Part shown: one piece after another, positions 51,859 through 61,840 of the stretch
Numbering within the stretch: position 1 is the first letter of the stretch
Layout of the letters: every line of letters starts with the position of its first letter
Source: Sphingobium yanoikuyae
Lineage (GTDB): Bacteria > Pseudomonadota > Alphaproteobacteria > Sphingomonadales > Sphingomonadaceae
Assembly: GCF_034424525.1 (NCBI RefSeq)
Contig: NZ_CP139979.1
Location: forward strand, 3,063,001 to 3,127,000
DNA: 64,000 bases
Reading direction: 5' to 3'
Program-made: the position numbers and the translations under genes
The notes under the pieces: generated by a model
Seen by the model: only the letters and a program-made list of their open reading frames with translations
Databases searched by the model: none
Told to the model about the DNA's origin: nothing

Positions 51859-53123
51859 CAGCCAGCCACCCAGTCGGGGATATGGTCGCCCGCGATCAGT
51901 GCCTCGATCGGCGGACGCGCGCGGACCACGGCCCATTTGTCGCCCCACACCAGCACCTCGGGGGTCAGCGATCGGCTGTTATAGGTGCCCGCCATGGTTG
52001 CACCATAGGCGCCGGCCGTCATGAAGGTCAGCAGGTCACCGGCCGCCACCACATCCATGTCGCGGCCCATGGCAAAGGTATCGCCGGTTTCGCACACCGG
52101 CCCGACCACGTTCGACGCGATCCGGTTGCCGTCCGGCGCCACCGCGCGGATATCGTGCCATGCGTCATAGAGGCTGGGGCGCATCAGGTCGTTCATCGCC
52201 GCATCGACGATCACGAACGGCGCCTGTGCGCCCTGCTTGACGCGGATCACCTTCGACAGCAGCACACCGGCATTGCCCACGATCACCCGGCCCGGCTCGA
52301 ACATCAGCCGCGCATCCCAGCCCTGCGTCACCCGCGTCACCATCGCGCCATAATCGGCCGGACTCGGCGGCAGCGGCTGCGACGGGTCGTAGGGCACGCC
52401 CAGGCCGCCACCCAGATCGGCGGTGCGGATGTCATGACCGGCCGCGCGCAACTGCGCGATCAGCGCGCCAACCTTGACGAACGCCGCCTCCAGCGGTGCC
52501 AGGTCGGTCAGCTGGCTGCCGATATGCACGGCGACGCCCTGGACATCGAGGCCCGGCAGGTCGCGCGCGGCGGCATAGCTTTCCAGCGCCCGGTCATAGG
52601 GGATGCCGAACTTGTTTTCCGACTTGCCGGTCGAAATCTTGGCATGGGTGCCGGCGTCGACATCAGGGTTGATGCGATAGGCGACCGGCGCCTTCCGACC
52701 CATCGACTCCGCAACCTGCGACAGCATTTCCGCTTCCGGTTCGCTTTCCAGGTTGAACTGGAAAATGCCCAGCTCCAGCGCCAGCTTCATTTCCTCGGCG
52801 GTCTTGCCGACGCCCGAAAAGACGATGCGATCGGCCGGAATGCCCGCGGCCACGGCGCGCTGCAATTCGCCGCCGGACACCACGTCCGCGCCCAGCCCCA
52901 GCTTCGCCAGCGTCGCCAGCACGGCGGCGTTGGGATTGGCCTTCACGGCAAAGGCGATCAGCGGATTGTCGAGCTGGGACAGCCCTTCGCGGAACACGCC
53001 GACATGGCGTTCCAGCGTCGCGGTCGAATAGACATAGACCGGGGTGCCGACCTGCTGCGCAATTTCCGTCATCGGCACCTGCTCCACATGCATGGTGCCG
53101 TCTACATAATCGAAATGGTCCAA
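51858..53123 (-). CDS. lysA: Diaminopimelate decarboxylase, TTG start
   Basis: The 421-residue PLP enzyme catalyses the last step of lysine synthesis. PLP Lys lies in IAFAVKANPNA; other marks are GVAVHIGSQLTDLAPLEAAF, DLGGGLGVPY, EPGRVIVGNAGVLLSKV, GPVCETGDTFAMGRDM. Length and N-terminal match to the family favour a TTG start at 53123 (LDHFDYVDG), seven bases after AAGGA; the first ATG (53093) would remove family-conserved residues. It lies 25 bases downstream of a lipoprotein gene in the argH operon. Confidence 0.96.
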   Translation of the reverse strand: MDHFDYVDGTMHVEQVPMTEIAQQVGTPVYVYSTATLERHVGVFREGLSQLDNPLIAFAVKANPNAAVLATLAKLGLGADVVSGGELQRAVAAGIPADRIVFSGVGKTAEEMKLALELGIFQFNLESEPEAEMLSQVAESMGRKAPVAYRINPDVDAGTHAKISTGKSENKFGIPYDRALESYAAARDLPGLDVQGVAVHIGSQLTDLAPLEAAFVKVGALIAQLRAAGHDIRTADLGGGLGVPYDPSQPLPPSPADYGAMVTRVTQGWDARLMFEPGRVIVGNAGVLLSKVIRVKQGAQAPFVIVDAAMNDLMRPSLYDAWHDIRAVAPDGNRIASNVVGPVCETGDTFAMGRDMDVVAAGDLLTFMTAGAYGATMAGTYNSRSLTPEVLVWGDKWAVVRARPPIEALIAGDHIPDWVAG

Positions 53124-53148
53124 GGTCTGATCCTTGCGGGAATAGGGA

Positions 53149-53415
53149 CTATTGTTGCGGCCGGCTTTCCGGCGGCAGGTCGAACTCGTCATTGCCGCGC
53201 TGGCGCGACTGGGTCAGCAGTTCGACATTACGTTCCGGGCGGGCCTGGGTGCCCGGATCCATCATGTCGGCGGCGGTCGGCGCGGTCGCCGCCCCCACCG
53301 GCACGGCGGGCAATTTCTGCCCCGCCACGGGTTTGAGCGATTCACGGCCACCACAGGAGGCCAGCGCCAGCGCCATTGCCCCGATCATCAGCCCGTTGCG
53401 GACATGCCGTGCCAT
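53149..53415 (-). CDS. Small lipoprotein
   Basis: The 88-residue protein has a signal with lipobox ALASCGG (Cys near residue 21) and a mature part of about 65 residues rich in Pro, Ala and charged groups, without recognisable fold. The ATG at 53415 lies eight bases after AGGAG, and that AGGAG overlaps the end of argH, which suggests coupling. This argH-lipoprotein-lysA order looks like a conserved housekeeping operon, but the function of the lipoprotein is unknown to me. Confidence 0.82.
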   Translation of the reverse strand: MARHVRNGLMIGAMALALASCGGRESLKPVAGQKLPAVPVGAATAPTAADMMDPGTQARPERNVELLTQSRQRGNDEFDLPPESRPQQ

Positions 53416-53420
53416 CTGCC

Positions 53421-54809
53421 TCACTCCTGTGTCGCGCGCGCCGCGGCGATCCGCGCGCGCACCTGATCGGGCGCCGTGCCGCCATGGCTCTTGCGGCTGG
53501 CGACCGACGCATCGACCGTCAATACCGCATAGATGCGATCGTCGATACGCGCATCAATGGCCTTGAGCGTTTCGAGCGGCAGGTCGGCCAGCTGCACGCC
53601 GGCTTCCTCCGCCGCCGCCACCGCACGACCGGTGATATGATGCGCCTCGCGGAAGGGAATGTCGCCCTCGCGCACCAGCCAGTCGGCCAGGTCCGTCGCG
53701 GTGGCAAAGCCGCTTTCGGCCAGCCCCCGCATCCGGTCGGTGCGGAACGTCACCGTCTCGATCATGCCGGTCATCGCGGCGATCGACAGGCCCAGCAGGT
53801 CATGCGCCTCGAACACCGGCGGCTTGTCGTCCTGCATGTCCTTGGAATAGGCGAGCGGCAGGCCCTTCATCGTCACGCACAGCGCATTCATGCAGCCCAT
53901 GATGCGGCCGGCATGGCCGCGCACCAGTTCGGCCGCGTCCGGATTGCGCTTCTGCGGCATGATCGAGCTGCCGGTCGAATAGGCGTCGGGCAGCTTGACG
54001 AAGCCGAAGGGCTGGCTCGCCCAGATGATGAATTCCTCGGCCAGGCGCGACAGGTGCAGCGACGCCTGGGTCGCGGCCATCAGATAGTCGAGCGCGAAGT
54101 CGCGGTCCGACACGCTGTCCAGGCTGTTGTCGGTCGGCTTGGCAAAGCCCAGCGCCGCCGCCGTGGCATGGCGATCGATCGGGAAGCCGGTGCCGGCCAG
54201 CGCGGCGGCGCCCAGCGGGCATTCGTCCAGCCGCACGCGCGCATCGGCAAAGCGGCTGCGGTCACGCCGCACCATTTCATAATAGGCCATCAGATGATGG
54301 CCCAGCGTCACCGGCTGCGCCGACTGGAGATGGGTGAAGCCCGGCATCACCGCATCGACATGTTCCTCGGCGCGGGCGAGCAGCGCCTGCTGCAACCCGG
54401 CCAGGCCCGCCATCACCTCATCCATGGCGTCGCGGACCCACAGGCGGAAATCGGTCGCCACCTGGTCGTTGCGGCTGCGCGCGGTGTGCAGGCGTCCGGC
54501 GGCCGGGCCGATCAGTTCGGCCAGCCGCGACTCCGTGACCATGTGGATATCTTCCAGGTCCAGATTGACCGGAACGCCATTGGCTTCATATTCCTCCGCG
54601 ATCCGGTTCAGCCCCTCGGTGATCGCCTGCGCATCCTCGCCATCGACGATGCCCTGCTTGGCCAGCATCGCGACATGCGCCTTGGACCCGGCGATATCCT
54701 GTTTCCACAAGCGCTTGTCGAAGGGGATGGAGGCATTTATCTCACGCATGATCGATGCCGGGCCGGCCGCGAACCGGCCACCCCACATGCTGTTGGAGCC
54801 TGCTTCCAT
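53421..54809 (-). CDS. argH: Argininosuccinate lyase
   Basis: The 462-residue enzyme cleaves argininosuccinate to arginine and fumarate. It shows the family marks [31 protein letters not shown], the TPGFTHLQ-like [16 protein letters not shown] with catalytic His, and the flexible-loop signature [12 protein letters not shown] with the catalytic Ser. The ATG at 54809 follows AGGA. Its first codon overlaps the first codon of the divergent tlpA-like gene, so both ribosome sites lie inside the other gene. Confidence 0.97.
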   Translation of the reverse strand: MEAGSNSMWGGRFAAGPASIMREINASIPFDKRLWKQDIAGSKAHVAMLAKQGIVDGEDAQAITEGLNRIAEEYEANGVPVNLDLEDIHMVTESRLAELIGPAAGRLHTARSRNDQVATDFRLWVRDAMDEVMAGLAGLQQALLARAEEHVDAVMPGFTHLQSAQPVTLGHHLMAYYEMVRRDRSRFADARVRLDECPLGAAALAGTGFPIDRHATAAALGFAKPTDNSLDSVSDRDFALDYLMAATQASLHLSRLAEEFIIWASQPFGFVKLPDAYSTGSSIMPQKRNPDAAELVRGHAGRIMGCMNALCVTMKGLPLAYSKDMQDDKPPVFEAHDLLGLSIAAMTGMIETVTFRTDRMRGLAESGFATATDLADWLVREGDIPFREAHHITGRAVAAAEEAGVQLADLPLETLKAIDARIDDRIYAVLTVDASVASRKSHGGTAPDQVRARIAAARATQE

Positions 54810-55434
54810 GATATCGTCCTTGCGCTCGGTAATGACACTGCTCCTGCTGGCTGGGCTGGCGGCATGCGATAGGCAATCCCCGCCCGCGGGGCAAGCCAAT
54901 GCGAGCGCCAGCGGCGAGGTGACAGGCGACGAGGTGCAACCCGCTGCCGGCGGCAGCGCCAAGGGCGAATTCAACTACACGATCGACCGCAGCAAGGCGG
55001 GCACGCCCGCGCCAGTCTTCGCGTTCGAAAATCCGCAGGGCGGCACGGCGACGCTGCAGGACTTTGCCGGCCGGCCGCTGCTGGTCAATCTCTGGGCGAC
55101 CTGGTGCGCCCCCTGCGTCGCGGAGATGCCGACGCTCGATGCCCTCGCCGCGCAAAGTGACAGCGAAGGTGACAGGAGCCTGGCGGTATTGACGATCTCG
55201 CAGGACGTGCAGGGCCAGGCCGCGATCAAGCCCTTCTTCGCCAAGCACAAGCTCCCCCACCTCAAGGGCTGGACCGATCCGGAGAACAAGCTGGGCCTCG
55301 GCTATGCCACCGGCGTCCTGCCGACCACCGTCCTCTATGATGCCAAGGGCAAGGAAGTCGCCCGCGTCGTCGGCGCGATGGACTGGACCGGCGCAGAGGC
55401 CCGCAAGCTCATCGCTATGGCCAAGGGCGAATGA
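54808..55434 (+). CDS. TlpA-like thioredoxin lipoprotein
   Basis: The 208-residue protein has a lipoprotein signal ([10 protein letters not shown], Cys20) and a thioredoxin fold with the active site WATWCAPC (Cys100, Cys103) and a cis-Pro segment [10 protein letters not shown]. Such proteins reduce disulfides in the periplasm, often for cytochrome c or copper-enzyme maturation. The ATG at 54808 is preceded by GGAG inside argH; an alternative ATG lies at 54832. It is divergent from argH with no intergenic space. Confidence 0.92.
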   Translation: MISSLRSVMTLLLLAGLAACDRQSPPAGQANASASGEVTGDEVQPAAGGSAKGEFNYTIDRSKAGTPAPVFAFENPQGGTATLQDFAGRPLLVNLWATWCAPCVAEMPTLDALAAQSDSEGDRSLAVLTISQDVQGQAAIKPFFAKHKLPHLKGWTDPENKLGLGYATGVLPTTVLYDAKGKEVARVVGAMDWTGAEARKLIAMAKGE

Positions 55435-55685
55435 GGCACAAGTAAATCAACAACGAACAATAACCAAAAATCCGCCATGCCAATTGATTGCAAAATTCAC
55501 ATGAAAAATGCAAAATTGAACATTGCGACATTGATGCAACAAAAAATATGCTACAGAGTTCAGTCGCTGAAATATGCGTGAAATATGTCACTTTTACTTA
55601 AATTTTGTGCGGCGCAATAGAGGATAGTCCGCAGATCGTTCGTCCCTCCGAGTGTCAAGATAATGACAATATCAGGGGGCATAGA

Positions 55686-58256
55686 ATGAAGAGACTTTCC
55701 GCGCTCAAGCTTTCTCTCGTGATTGCGACATCCTGGTCGGCCTGCGCCATGGCGCAGGAAGCACCGCAGGAACCGCAGGCCGATGAAGGTGCAGCCATCA
55801 TCGTTACCGGCACCCGTGCCGTCGGCATGTCGGCCGCCGAAGCTGCCGCACCCGTTCAGGTGCTCAGCGAAGAAGCCATCGCCCATGTCGGTCAGCCGAA
55901 CCTCAACCAGGCGCTGACCCAGATCGTTCCCAGCTTCACCGCCCAGACCCAGGGCACCGACATGTCGAGCTTCTCGCTGTCGGCCCGTCTGCGCGGCCTG
56001 AGCCCCAACCACACGCTGCTGCTGGTCAATGGCAAGCGTCGCCACGGCTCGGCCATTCTTCAGGTCGCCACCGGCCCGTTCGGCGGTTCCGCCGCGCCCA
56101 GCCTCGACCTCATTCCGCCTGATGCTGTCGAACGCATCGAAATCCTGCAGGAAGGCGCCGCCGCCGTTTACGGTACCGACGCGATCGCCGGCGTCATCAA
56201 CCTGATCCTGAAGGACGATACCGAAGGCGGCAGCTTCAAGATCACCGGCGGCCAGAATTACGACAGCGAAGGCGAAACCTTCTCGGTCTCGGGCAATGTC
56301 GGCTTCAAGCTGGGCGAGGATGGCTATTTCAACCTCAGCGGTTTCCACCGTCGTCAGGACTATACCACCACCGGCACCGGCCAGGTTCAGGTGACGCAGC
56401 TCGACGGTTCGCTGCAGCCCAACGCTCCCGCACAATGGTCGAACCTGACCGGCGACGCGCTGGCGGGTATCAACGGCGGCCAGCCCAAGACCTATCTGAC
56501 CGAATTCTTCTACAATATGGGCTATGATTTCGGCGGCGTCGAACTCTACAGCTTCGGTAACTATGCCCGCCGCATCGGCTATGCTAAGCAGGGTTATCGC
56601 CACCCCAAGCGCGTCTGCTACGAAAGCGGCAATCTGGGCGGCAGCGTCACCACGGCGGCTTATGATCCCAGCATCTGCTATGGCAATACCGGCGTCGTCG
56701 GCATGGTGCCGCTGCAGCATGTGACCGAGGACGAATATAGCTTCACCGTCGGCGCCAAGGGCGAATTTGGCGGCGGCTGGAACTATGACCTGTCGACCAC
56801 CTATGGCCATGACAAGAACGAGATCTGGACCGAAAATTCGGCCCATCGCGAAGTCTGGCAGGAAACCTATGCCCAGTATCTGAACGGTTCGGGCGTCCTG
56901 CCCAACACGCCGGACTCGGCCTATGACGGCGGCTTCCGCCTGAGCCAGACCACGGTCACGGCCGACATCCGCAAGGAATTCGATCTTGGCCTGGCCGATC
57001 CGCTGACCTTCGCCTTCGGTGGCGAATATCGCCGCGACACCTACACCATCGTCGCGGGCGACTATTATTCCACCTACAAGACCGGCGTTCAGTCCTTCCC
57101 GGGCTACAAGGAAAGCGACGCGGGCGACTGGAACCGCAGTGCCAAGGCCGGCTACATCAACGTCATCGTCAACCCGGTCGAAAAATGGACCGTCGACCTT
57201 GCCGGCCGTTACGAAGATTATTCGGATTTCGGCGACACGCTGATCGGCAAGGCCACCACCCGCTTCGACTTCAGCGATGCGGTCGCCATCCGCGGCACCG
57301 TCAGCACCGGCTTCCGTGCGCCGACGCTGGCCGAACAGCATTACTCGACCGTGGCCGTCGGCCCGACCAGCGCCGTCGCGGTGCTGCCGGCCGGTTCGCC
57401 TGCGGCGACCCTGCTGGGCTTCTCCGCGCTGAAGCCGGAAAAGTCGACCAACTTCTCGGGCGGCTTCGTCTTCCGTCCGATCCCCAAGCTCGCGGTCACG
57501 CTTGATGGCTATCTCATCAAGATCAAGGATCGCATTGCCCTGACCGCGGCCCGTTATGCCGTCCAGGGCGGCGTTGCGACGGCGGAAGCCCCGGCAATCA
57601 TCTCGGCACTGCAGGCAGCTGGCGTGGTGTTTGACGCGGCGCTGCCGAACATCGGTGCGCAGAGCTTCACCAACGGCATCGACACCCGCACCTGGGGCAT
57701 CGACTTCTCGGCCGCCTATCCGGTGGCTCTGGACTTCGGCAGCCTGAACCTGTCGGTTTCGGCCAACTACAACAAGACGAAGATCACCAAGAACAAGATT
57801 CCGACGGTCTTCAGCAATATCTCTGAAAGCTATGTCGAAGACGCTTCGCCCGACTATAAGGTCGTGCTGGGCGCCCTGTTCAAGAGCGGTGCCTTCACGG
57901 TCAACCTGCGCGAGACCTTCTATGGCAAGACCAGCGTGTTGGTGCAGCCGGGCGTGTCGAACGCTTCGCTGATCGCCGCCGGCCTGCCGACCATCTATGA
58001 AGCGAAGGTCAAGCCGACCGGCATCACCGATCTGGAAGTCAGCTATGCGTTCAACGACGCCATGACCTTCTCGCTCGGCGCGAACAACCTGTTCGACAAG
58101 ATCCCGGAAACGCCGGCCCTGCTGAAGGGCGTGACGATCCCGGCGGGCACCTCGCCCTATATCAACGGGTCGACCACCTATAACAGCCCCTATGGCTTTG
58201 GCCCCTACGGCACCTCGGGCGGCTATTATTACGCGCGTATCGACTTCAAGTTCTGA
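55686..58256 (+). CDS. TonB-dependent outer-membrane receptor 2
   Basis: The 856-residue protein has a signal peptide (KRLSALKLSLVIATSWSACAMAQ), a TonB-box-like AAIIVTGTRAV, a plug domain with LRGLSPNHTLLLVNGKRRHG and IEILQEGAAAVYGTDAIAGVINLILK, and a beta-barrel ending YYYARIDFKF. GGGGG lies seven bases before the ATG, and a 250-base AT-rich leader precedes it. The next genes encode two exported PLP enzymes and a secreted RidA, so the receptor probably brings in their amine- or peptide-type substrate. A terminator separates it from them. Confidence 0.95.
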   Translation: MKRLSALKLSLVIATSWSACAMAQEAPQEPQADEGAAIIVTGTRAVGMSAAEAAAPVQVLSEEAIAHVGQPNLNQALTQIVPSFTAQTQGTDMSSFSLSARLRGLSPNHTLLLVNGKRRHGSAILQVATGPFGGSAAPSLDLIPPDAVERIEILQEGAAAVYGTDAIAGVINLILKDDTEGGSFKITGGQNYDSEGETFSVSGNVGFKLGEDGYFNLSGFHRRQDYTTTGTGQVQVTQLDGSLQPNAPAQWSNLTGDALAGINGGQPKTYLTEFFYNMGYDFGGVELYSFGNYARRIGYAKQGYRHPKRVCYESGNLGGSVTTAAYDPSICYGNTGVVGMVPLQHVTEDEYSFTVGAKGEFGGGWNYDLSTTYGHDKNEIWTENSAHREVWQETYAQYLNGSGVLPNTPDSAYDGGFRLSQTTVTADIRKEFDLGLADPLTFAFGGEYRRDTYTIVAGDYYSTYKTGVQSFPGYKESDAGDWNRSAKAGYINVIVNPVEKWTVDLAGRYEDYSDFGDTLIGKATTRFDFSDAVAIRGTVSTGFRAPTLAEQHYSTVAVGPTSAVAVLPAGSPAATLLGFSALKPEKSTNFSGGFVFRPIPKLAVTLDGYLIKIKDRIALTAARYAVQGGVATAEAPAIISALQAAGVVFDAALPNIGAQSFTNGIDTRTWGIDFSAAYPVALDFGSLNLSVSANYNKTKITKNKIPTVFSNISESYVEDASPDYKVVLGALFKSGAFTVNLRETFYGKTSVLVQPGVSNASLIAAGLPTIYEAKVKPTGITDLEVSYAFNDAMTFSLGANNLFDKIPETPALLKGVTIPAGTSPYINGSTTYNSPYGFGPYGTSGGYYYARIDFKF

Positions 58257-58269
58257 TAGGCTAGAACAC

Positions 58270-58302
58270 AAGGGCCGGTCTCCCAGGAGACCGGCCCTTT
58301 TG
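58270..58302 (+). terminator. Terminator of TonB receptor 2
   Basis: AAGGGCCGGTCTC and GAGACCGGCCCTT form a perfect stem around a four-base loop, followed by TTGCTTTG, 13 bases after the receptor stop. Confidence 0.9.
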
Positions 58303-58310
58303 CTTTGTTA

Positions 58311-58352
58311 GCGTTCTGAAGCCGGTCGGCACGACCGGGGGCTCGCAGAACG
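58311..58352. repeat. Small palindrome related to the nested element at 31669
   Basis: GCGTTCTG and CAGAACGC pair around GGTCGGCACGACC. The right flank CTCGCAGAACGCGGCAACAA differs at few bases from CTCGCAGAATGCGGCAAACA at 31704-31723. The shared outer arms show that it belongs to the same repeat family. Confidence 0.6.
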
Positions 58353-58413
58353 CGGCAACAATAATAGGGATGTGGATCGATGCCTCGATCCCCATCAGGG
58401 GGAAGCGAAAACC

Positions 58414-59546
<1,133 letters not shown>

Positions 59547-59550
<4 letters not shown>

Positions 59551-60806
59551 GCCTCAGCCGGCGCCAGGCGCTGGGGGCAGCGCTCGCCGTGCCGATCGCC
59601 GCGCAGGCCGCCCGCGCCGTCGCCGCGCCGCCATCGCTCCCCGACAAGGCCAGCTTCGCCGCCACCCCGCTCGCCTATCTCGACAGCGCCTCCACCCATC
59701 CGCTGAGCCTCGGCGCCAAAGCCGCCGCCGACGCCTATCTCGCCGGCCGCACGCTCGATCCGGTCGCCGCCGCGCGCAAGCCGGTCGATCGCGCCGCGCT
59801 GATCGCGAAATTCGCTGCATTGATGGGCGCCGATGCGGACGAGATCACCTGGGTCCAGTCCACCACCATGGGCGAACAGGCGGTGCTGCGCGCGCTCGGC
59901 TTGCCAAAGGAGGGCGGCCGCGTCGTCACCGACACGCTCCATTTCTACGCCGCCTTCCCCATGTATCAGGAGATGGCGAAACAGGGCGTCGACGTCGCCT
60001 GGGTCCAGGCGCGCGAGGGCCGCATCGCCCCCGAGGACATGGCCCGCGCCATCACGCCGGGAACGAAGCTGGTCAGCGTCTCGGCCGTCTCCACCTATAA
60101 CGGCTTCCAGCATGATCTGAAGGCGATCAGCGCGATGGCGCACAAGGTCGGCGCGCTCGTCTATGCCGACATCATCCATGCCGCCGGCGCGGTGCCGATC
60201 GACCTGCATGACAGCGGCGTCGATTTCGCCGCCTGCGCCACCTATAAATGGCTGATGGGCGATTTTGGCCTGGGTTTCCTCTATGTCCGGCGCGGCGTCG
60301 CGGATCGGCTGCCCCGCACCGAATATGGCTATTATGGCTTTGCCGCGCCCGGTGCGCCGCCCGGCATCGGCCTGTCCCCGCCGCAAACCCATGTCTTCCC
60401 GCTCGATCCGCCCGGCGATGCGCCGACCAGCTATGTCGCCCGCCCCGGCGCGCTCGGCCATTTCGGCACCGGCACCTATGCCCAGGCGATCAGCGCCATG
60501 CTCGATCATTCGATCAGCTATATCTCGACCCTCACCGTCCCGGCGATCCAGGCCCATGCCCAGACGCTGATCGGCCAGCTGCGCGACGAGCTGCCGCGCA
60601 AGGGCTATCGCCTCATCACCCCGCCGGGCACGACCAGCCCGCTGCTGAGCTGCGTCCTGCCCAATGCGAAGGGCCTGCTCACCGATCCGCTGGCGCGGGC
60701 ACAGGTCCGCCTGTCCGTCCACGACAATTATTTCCGCATCTCGCCATCGGTGTTCAACGATGACAGGGATGTCGAACGGCTGATCGCCGCCCTGCCCCGC
60801 GTCTGA
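59547..60806 (+). CDS. Tat-exported class V PLP enzyme (isopenicillin-N epimerase-like)
   Basis: The 419-residue protein has a twin-arginine signal (SLSRRQALGAALAVPIAAQAARAVAA) and the class V aminotransferase / cysteine desulfurase fold. PLP Lys234 sits in CATYKWLMGDFGLGFLYV and the cofactor Asp208 in YADIIHAAGAVPIDL. This group includes epimerases, selenocysteine or cysteine lyases and kynureninase-like enzymes. It overlaps the preceding aminotransferase and precedes the secreted RidA by 16 bases. The reaction is unknown, but an enamine- or imine-releasing lyase would fit the RidA partner. Confidence 0.9.
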
Positions 60807-60822
60807 TCCTTTTCGGAGCCCT

Positions 60823-61251
60823 ATGATGAAAAAGCTGCTCGCCCCCGCCCTTCTGGCCAGCCTCATGATCGCCGCCCCCGCCGCCGCGCAGAAGCCGCTG
60901 CCGGCCAAGCTGCCCTTCTCGCCCGCGATCCGGGTCGGCGACATGCTCTACATGTCGGGCCAGATCGGCCAGGTGCCCGACGGCATGGACCCGCACAAGG
61001 AAGGGTTCGACGCCGCCGTCCGCAACGCGATGGATTCGATCGGCAAGATATTGAAGGATAATGGCCTCGACTTCGGCCATGTCGTCAAATGCACGGTGAT
61101 GCTGGACGACATGGCCGACTGGCCGCGCTTCAACACCACCTATGTCAGCTATTTCGAGGGCAAGCGCCTGCCCACCCGCAGCGCCTTCGGCGCCGACGGC
61201 CTGGCACTCGGCGCCCCGCTCGAAGTGGAATGCCTGGCCTCGTTCAAATAG
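60823..61251 (+). CDS. Secreted RidA family enamine/imine deaminase
   Basis: The 142-residue protein has a Sec signal (MMKKLLAPALLASLMIAAPAAAQ) and a YjgF/RidA domain with the catalytic Arg119 (LPTRSAFG) and Glu134 (APLEVECLAS), spaced as Arg105 and Glu120 in E. coli RidA. RidA hydrolyses reactive enamines and imines released by PLP enzymes. Its export together with two exported PLP enzymes strongly suggests a shared periplasmic pathway. GGAG lies five bases before the ATG. Confidence 0.92.
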   Translation: MMKKLLAPALLASLMIAAPAAAQKPLPAKLPFSPAIRVGDMLYMSGQIGQVPDGMDPHKEGFDAAVRNAMDSIGKILKDNGLDFGHVVKCTVMLDDMADWPRFNTTYVSYFEGKRLPTRSAFGADGLALGAPLEVECLASFK

Positions 61252-61293
61252 GCCAGCCGGGCCTCGCCTGGACCTTCACGGACAGGCGAACCT

Positions 61294-61309
61294 CCCACCT
61301 TTCCTACAC
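61294..61309 (+). promoter_or_regulatory. Shared box upstream of the second small HTH gene
   Basis: CCCACCTTTCCTACAC ends 26 bases before the ATG at 61336 and matches the box upstream of the paralogue at 19060 in sequence and spacing. A TGAT / CCTGTCGG or CGCCGG pattern just before each ATG is also shared. Confidence 0.55.
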
Positions 61310-61335
61310 GCGCTTTTCCTGATCTATCCTGTCGG

Positions 61336-61623
61336 ATGGACCAGCCCATCCCCAATCCGCCCATCCCCGCACCCCGGCGCGCGCGCCGCCAATGGACGCC
61401 CGATCGCCAGCGCCGCTTTCTCGCCGCGCTGCTCGAAACCGGCAATATCAGCCATGCCGCGCAGATGGTCGGCATGTCCCGCTCCAGCGCGCACCGGCTG
61501 CGCGATCGCCTGGCCGGCACCGGCTTCGATCGCAGCTGGGCCAGCGCACTGGCGCTCCATGCCGCCCGCCGGGCCGATCCGCTCGCGCCGATCCGCCCGC
61601 ATAAAGGCCCGATCGGCCGATAA
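61336..61623 (+). CDS. Small helix-turn-helix protein, paralogue of the gene at 19060
   Basis: The 95-residue protein has a basic Pro-rich start, RRQWTPDRQRRFLAALLETGNISHAAQMVGMSRSSAHRLRDRL (helix-turn-helix about 36-56), and a short tail with GTGFDRSWASALALHAARR. The same layout, W-[ST]-P-x2-Q-R-x-F then G-x-[VI]-x2-A-A-x2-V-G-x-S-x-x-S-A-x2-L-R, occurs in the 164-residue protein at 19060. It lacks that protein's C-terminal half. It is followed immediately by a ten-unit 11-bp repeat array, a possible binding region. Confidence 0.72.
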   Translation: MDQPIPNPPIPAPRRARRQWTPDRQRRFLAALLETGNISHAAQMVGMSRSSAHRLRDRLAGTGFDRSWASALALHAARRADPLAPIRPHKGPIGR

Positions 61624-61624
61624 A

Positions 61625-61734
61625 TGTCGCGTCCCTGTCGTCTGGCTGTCGCGTCGCTGTCGCTTCGGTGTCGCTTCGGCGTGACCCCAGTGTCGCTTCC
61701 GTGTCGCGTCACCGGCGCGTTACAGGCGCGTTTC
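61625..61734. repeat. 11-bp tandem array, ten units, consensus TGTCGCKTCNC
   Basis: TGTCG starts at 61625, 61636, 61647, 61658, 61669, 61691 and 61702, always multiples of 11. The unit at 61680 is degenerate, and the last two (CGGCGCGTTAC, AGGCGCGTTTC) keep the GCGT core. One unit per roughly one helical turn would place all on one DNA face. The array begins one base after the stop codon of the HTH gene. A further single copy lies at 61784, with an inverted TGTCG about 20 bases before it. Confidence 0.8.
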
Positions 61735-61840
61735 CGCCGAAATCGCCCGGAAATCGCGACGCACGACACTGTGAACTTTCAACTGTCGCGTCGTTTCGCC
61801 CCCTTCCCTTCCCCCGCTTCGATCCCCATAGAGATCAGCC

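Noticed and set aside
55560..58271. 903-codon frame opposite the second TonB receptor
   Set aside because: The receptor has signal peptide, plug motifs and C-terminal Phe; the antisense product has none.
61625..61734. CRISPR array
   Set aside because: The 11-bp units are contiguous without spacers, far shorter than CRISPR repeats, and no cas gene is near.
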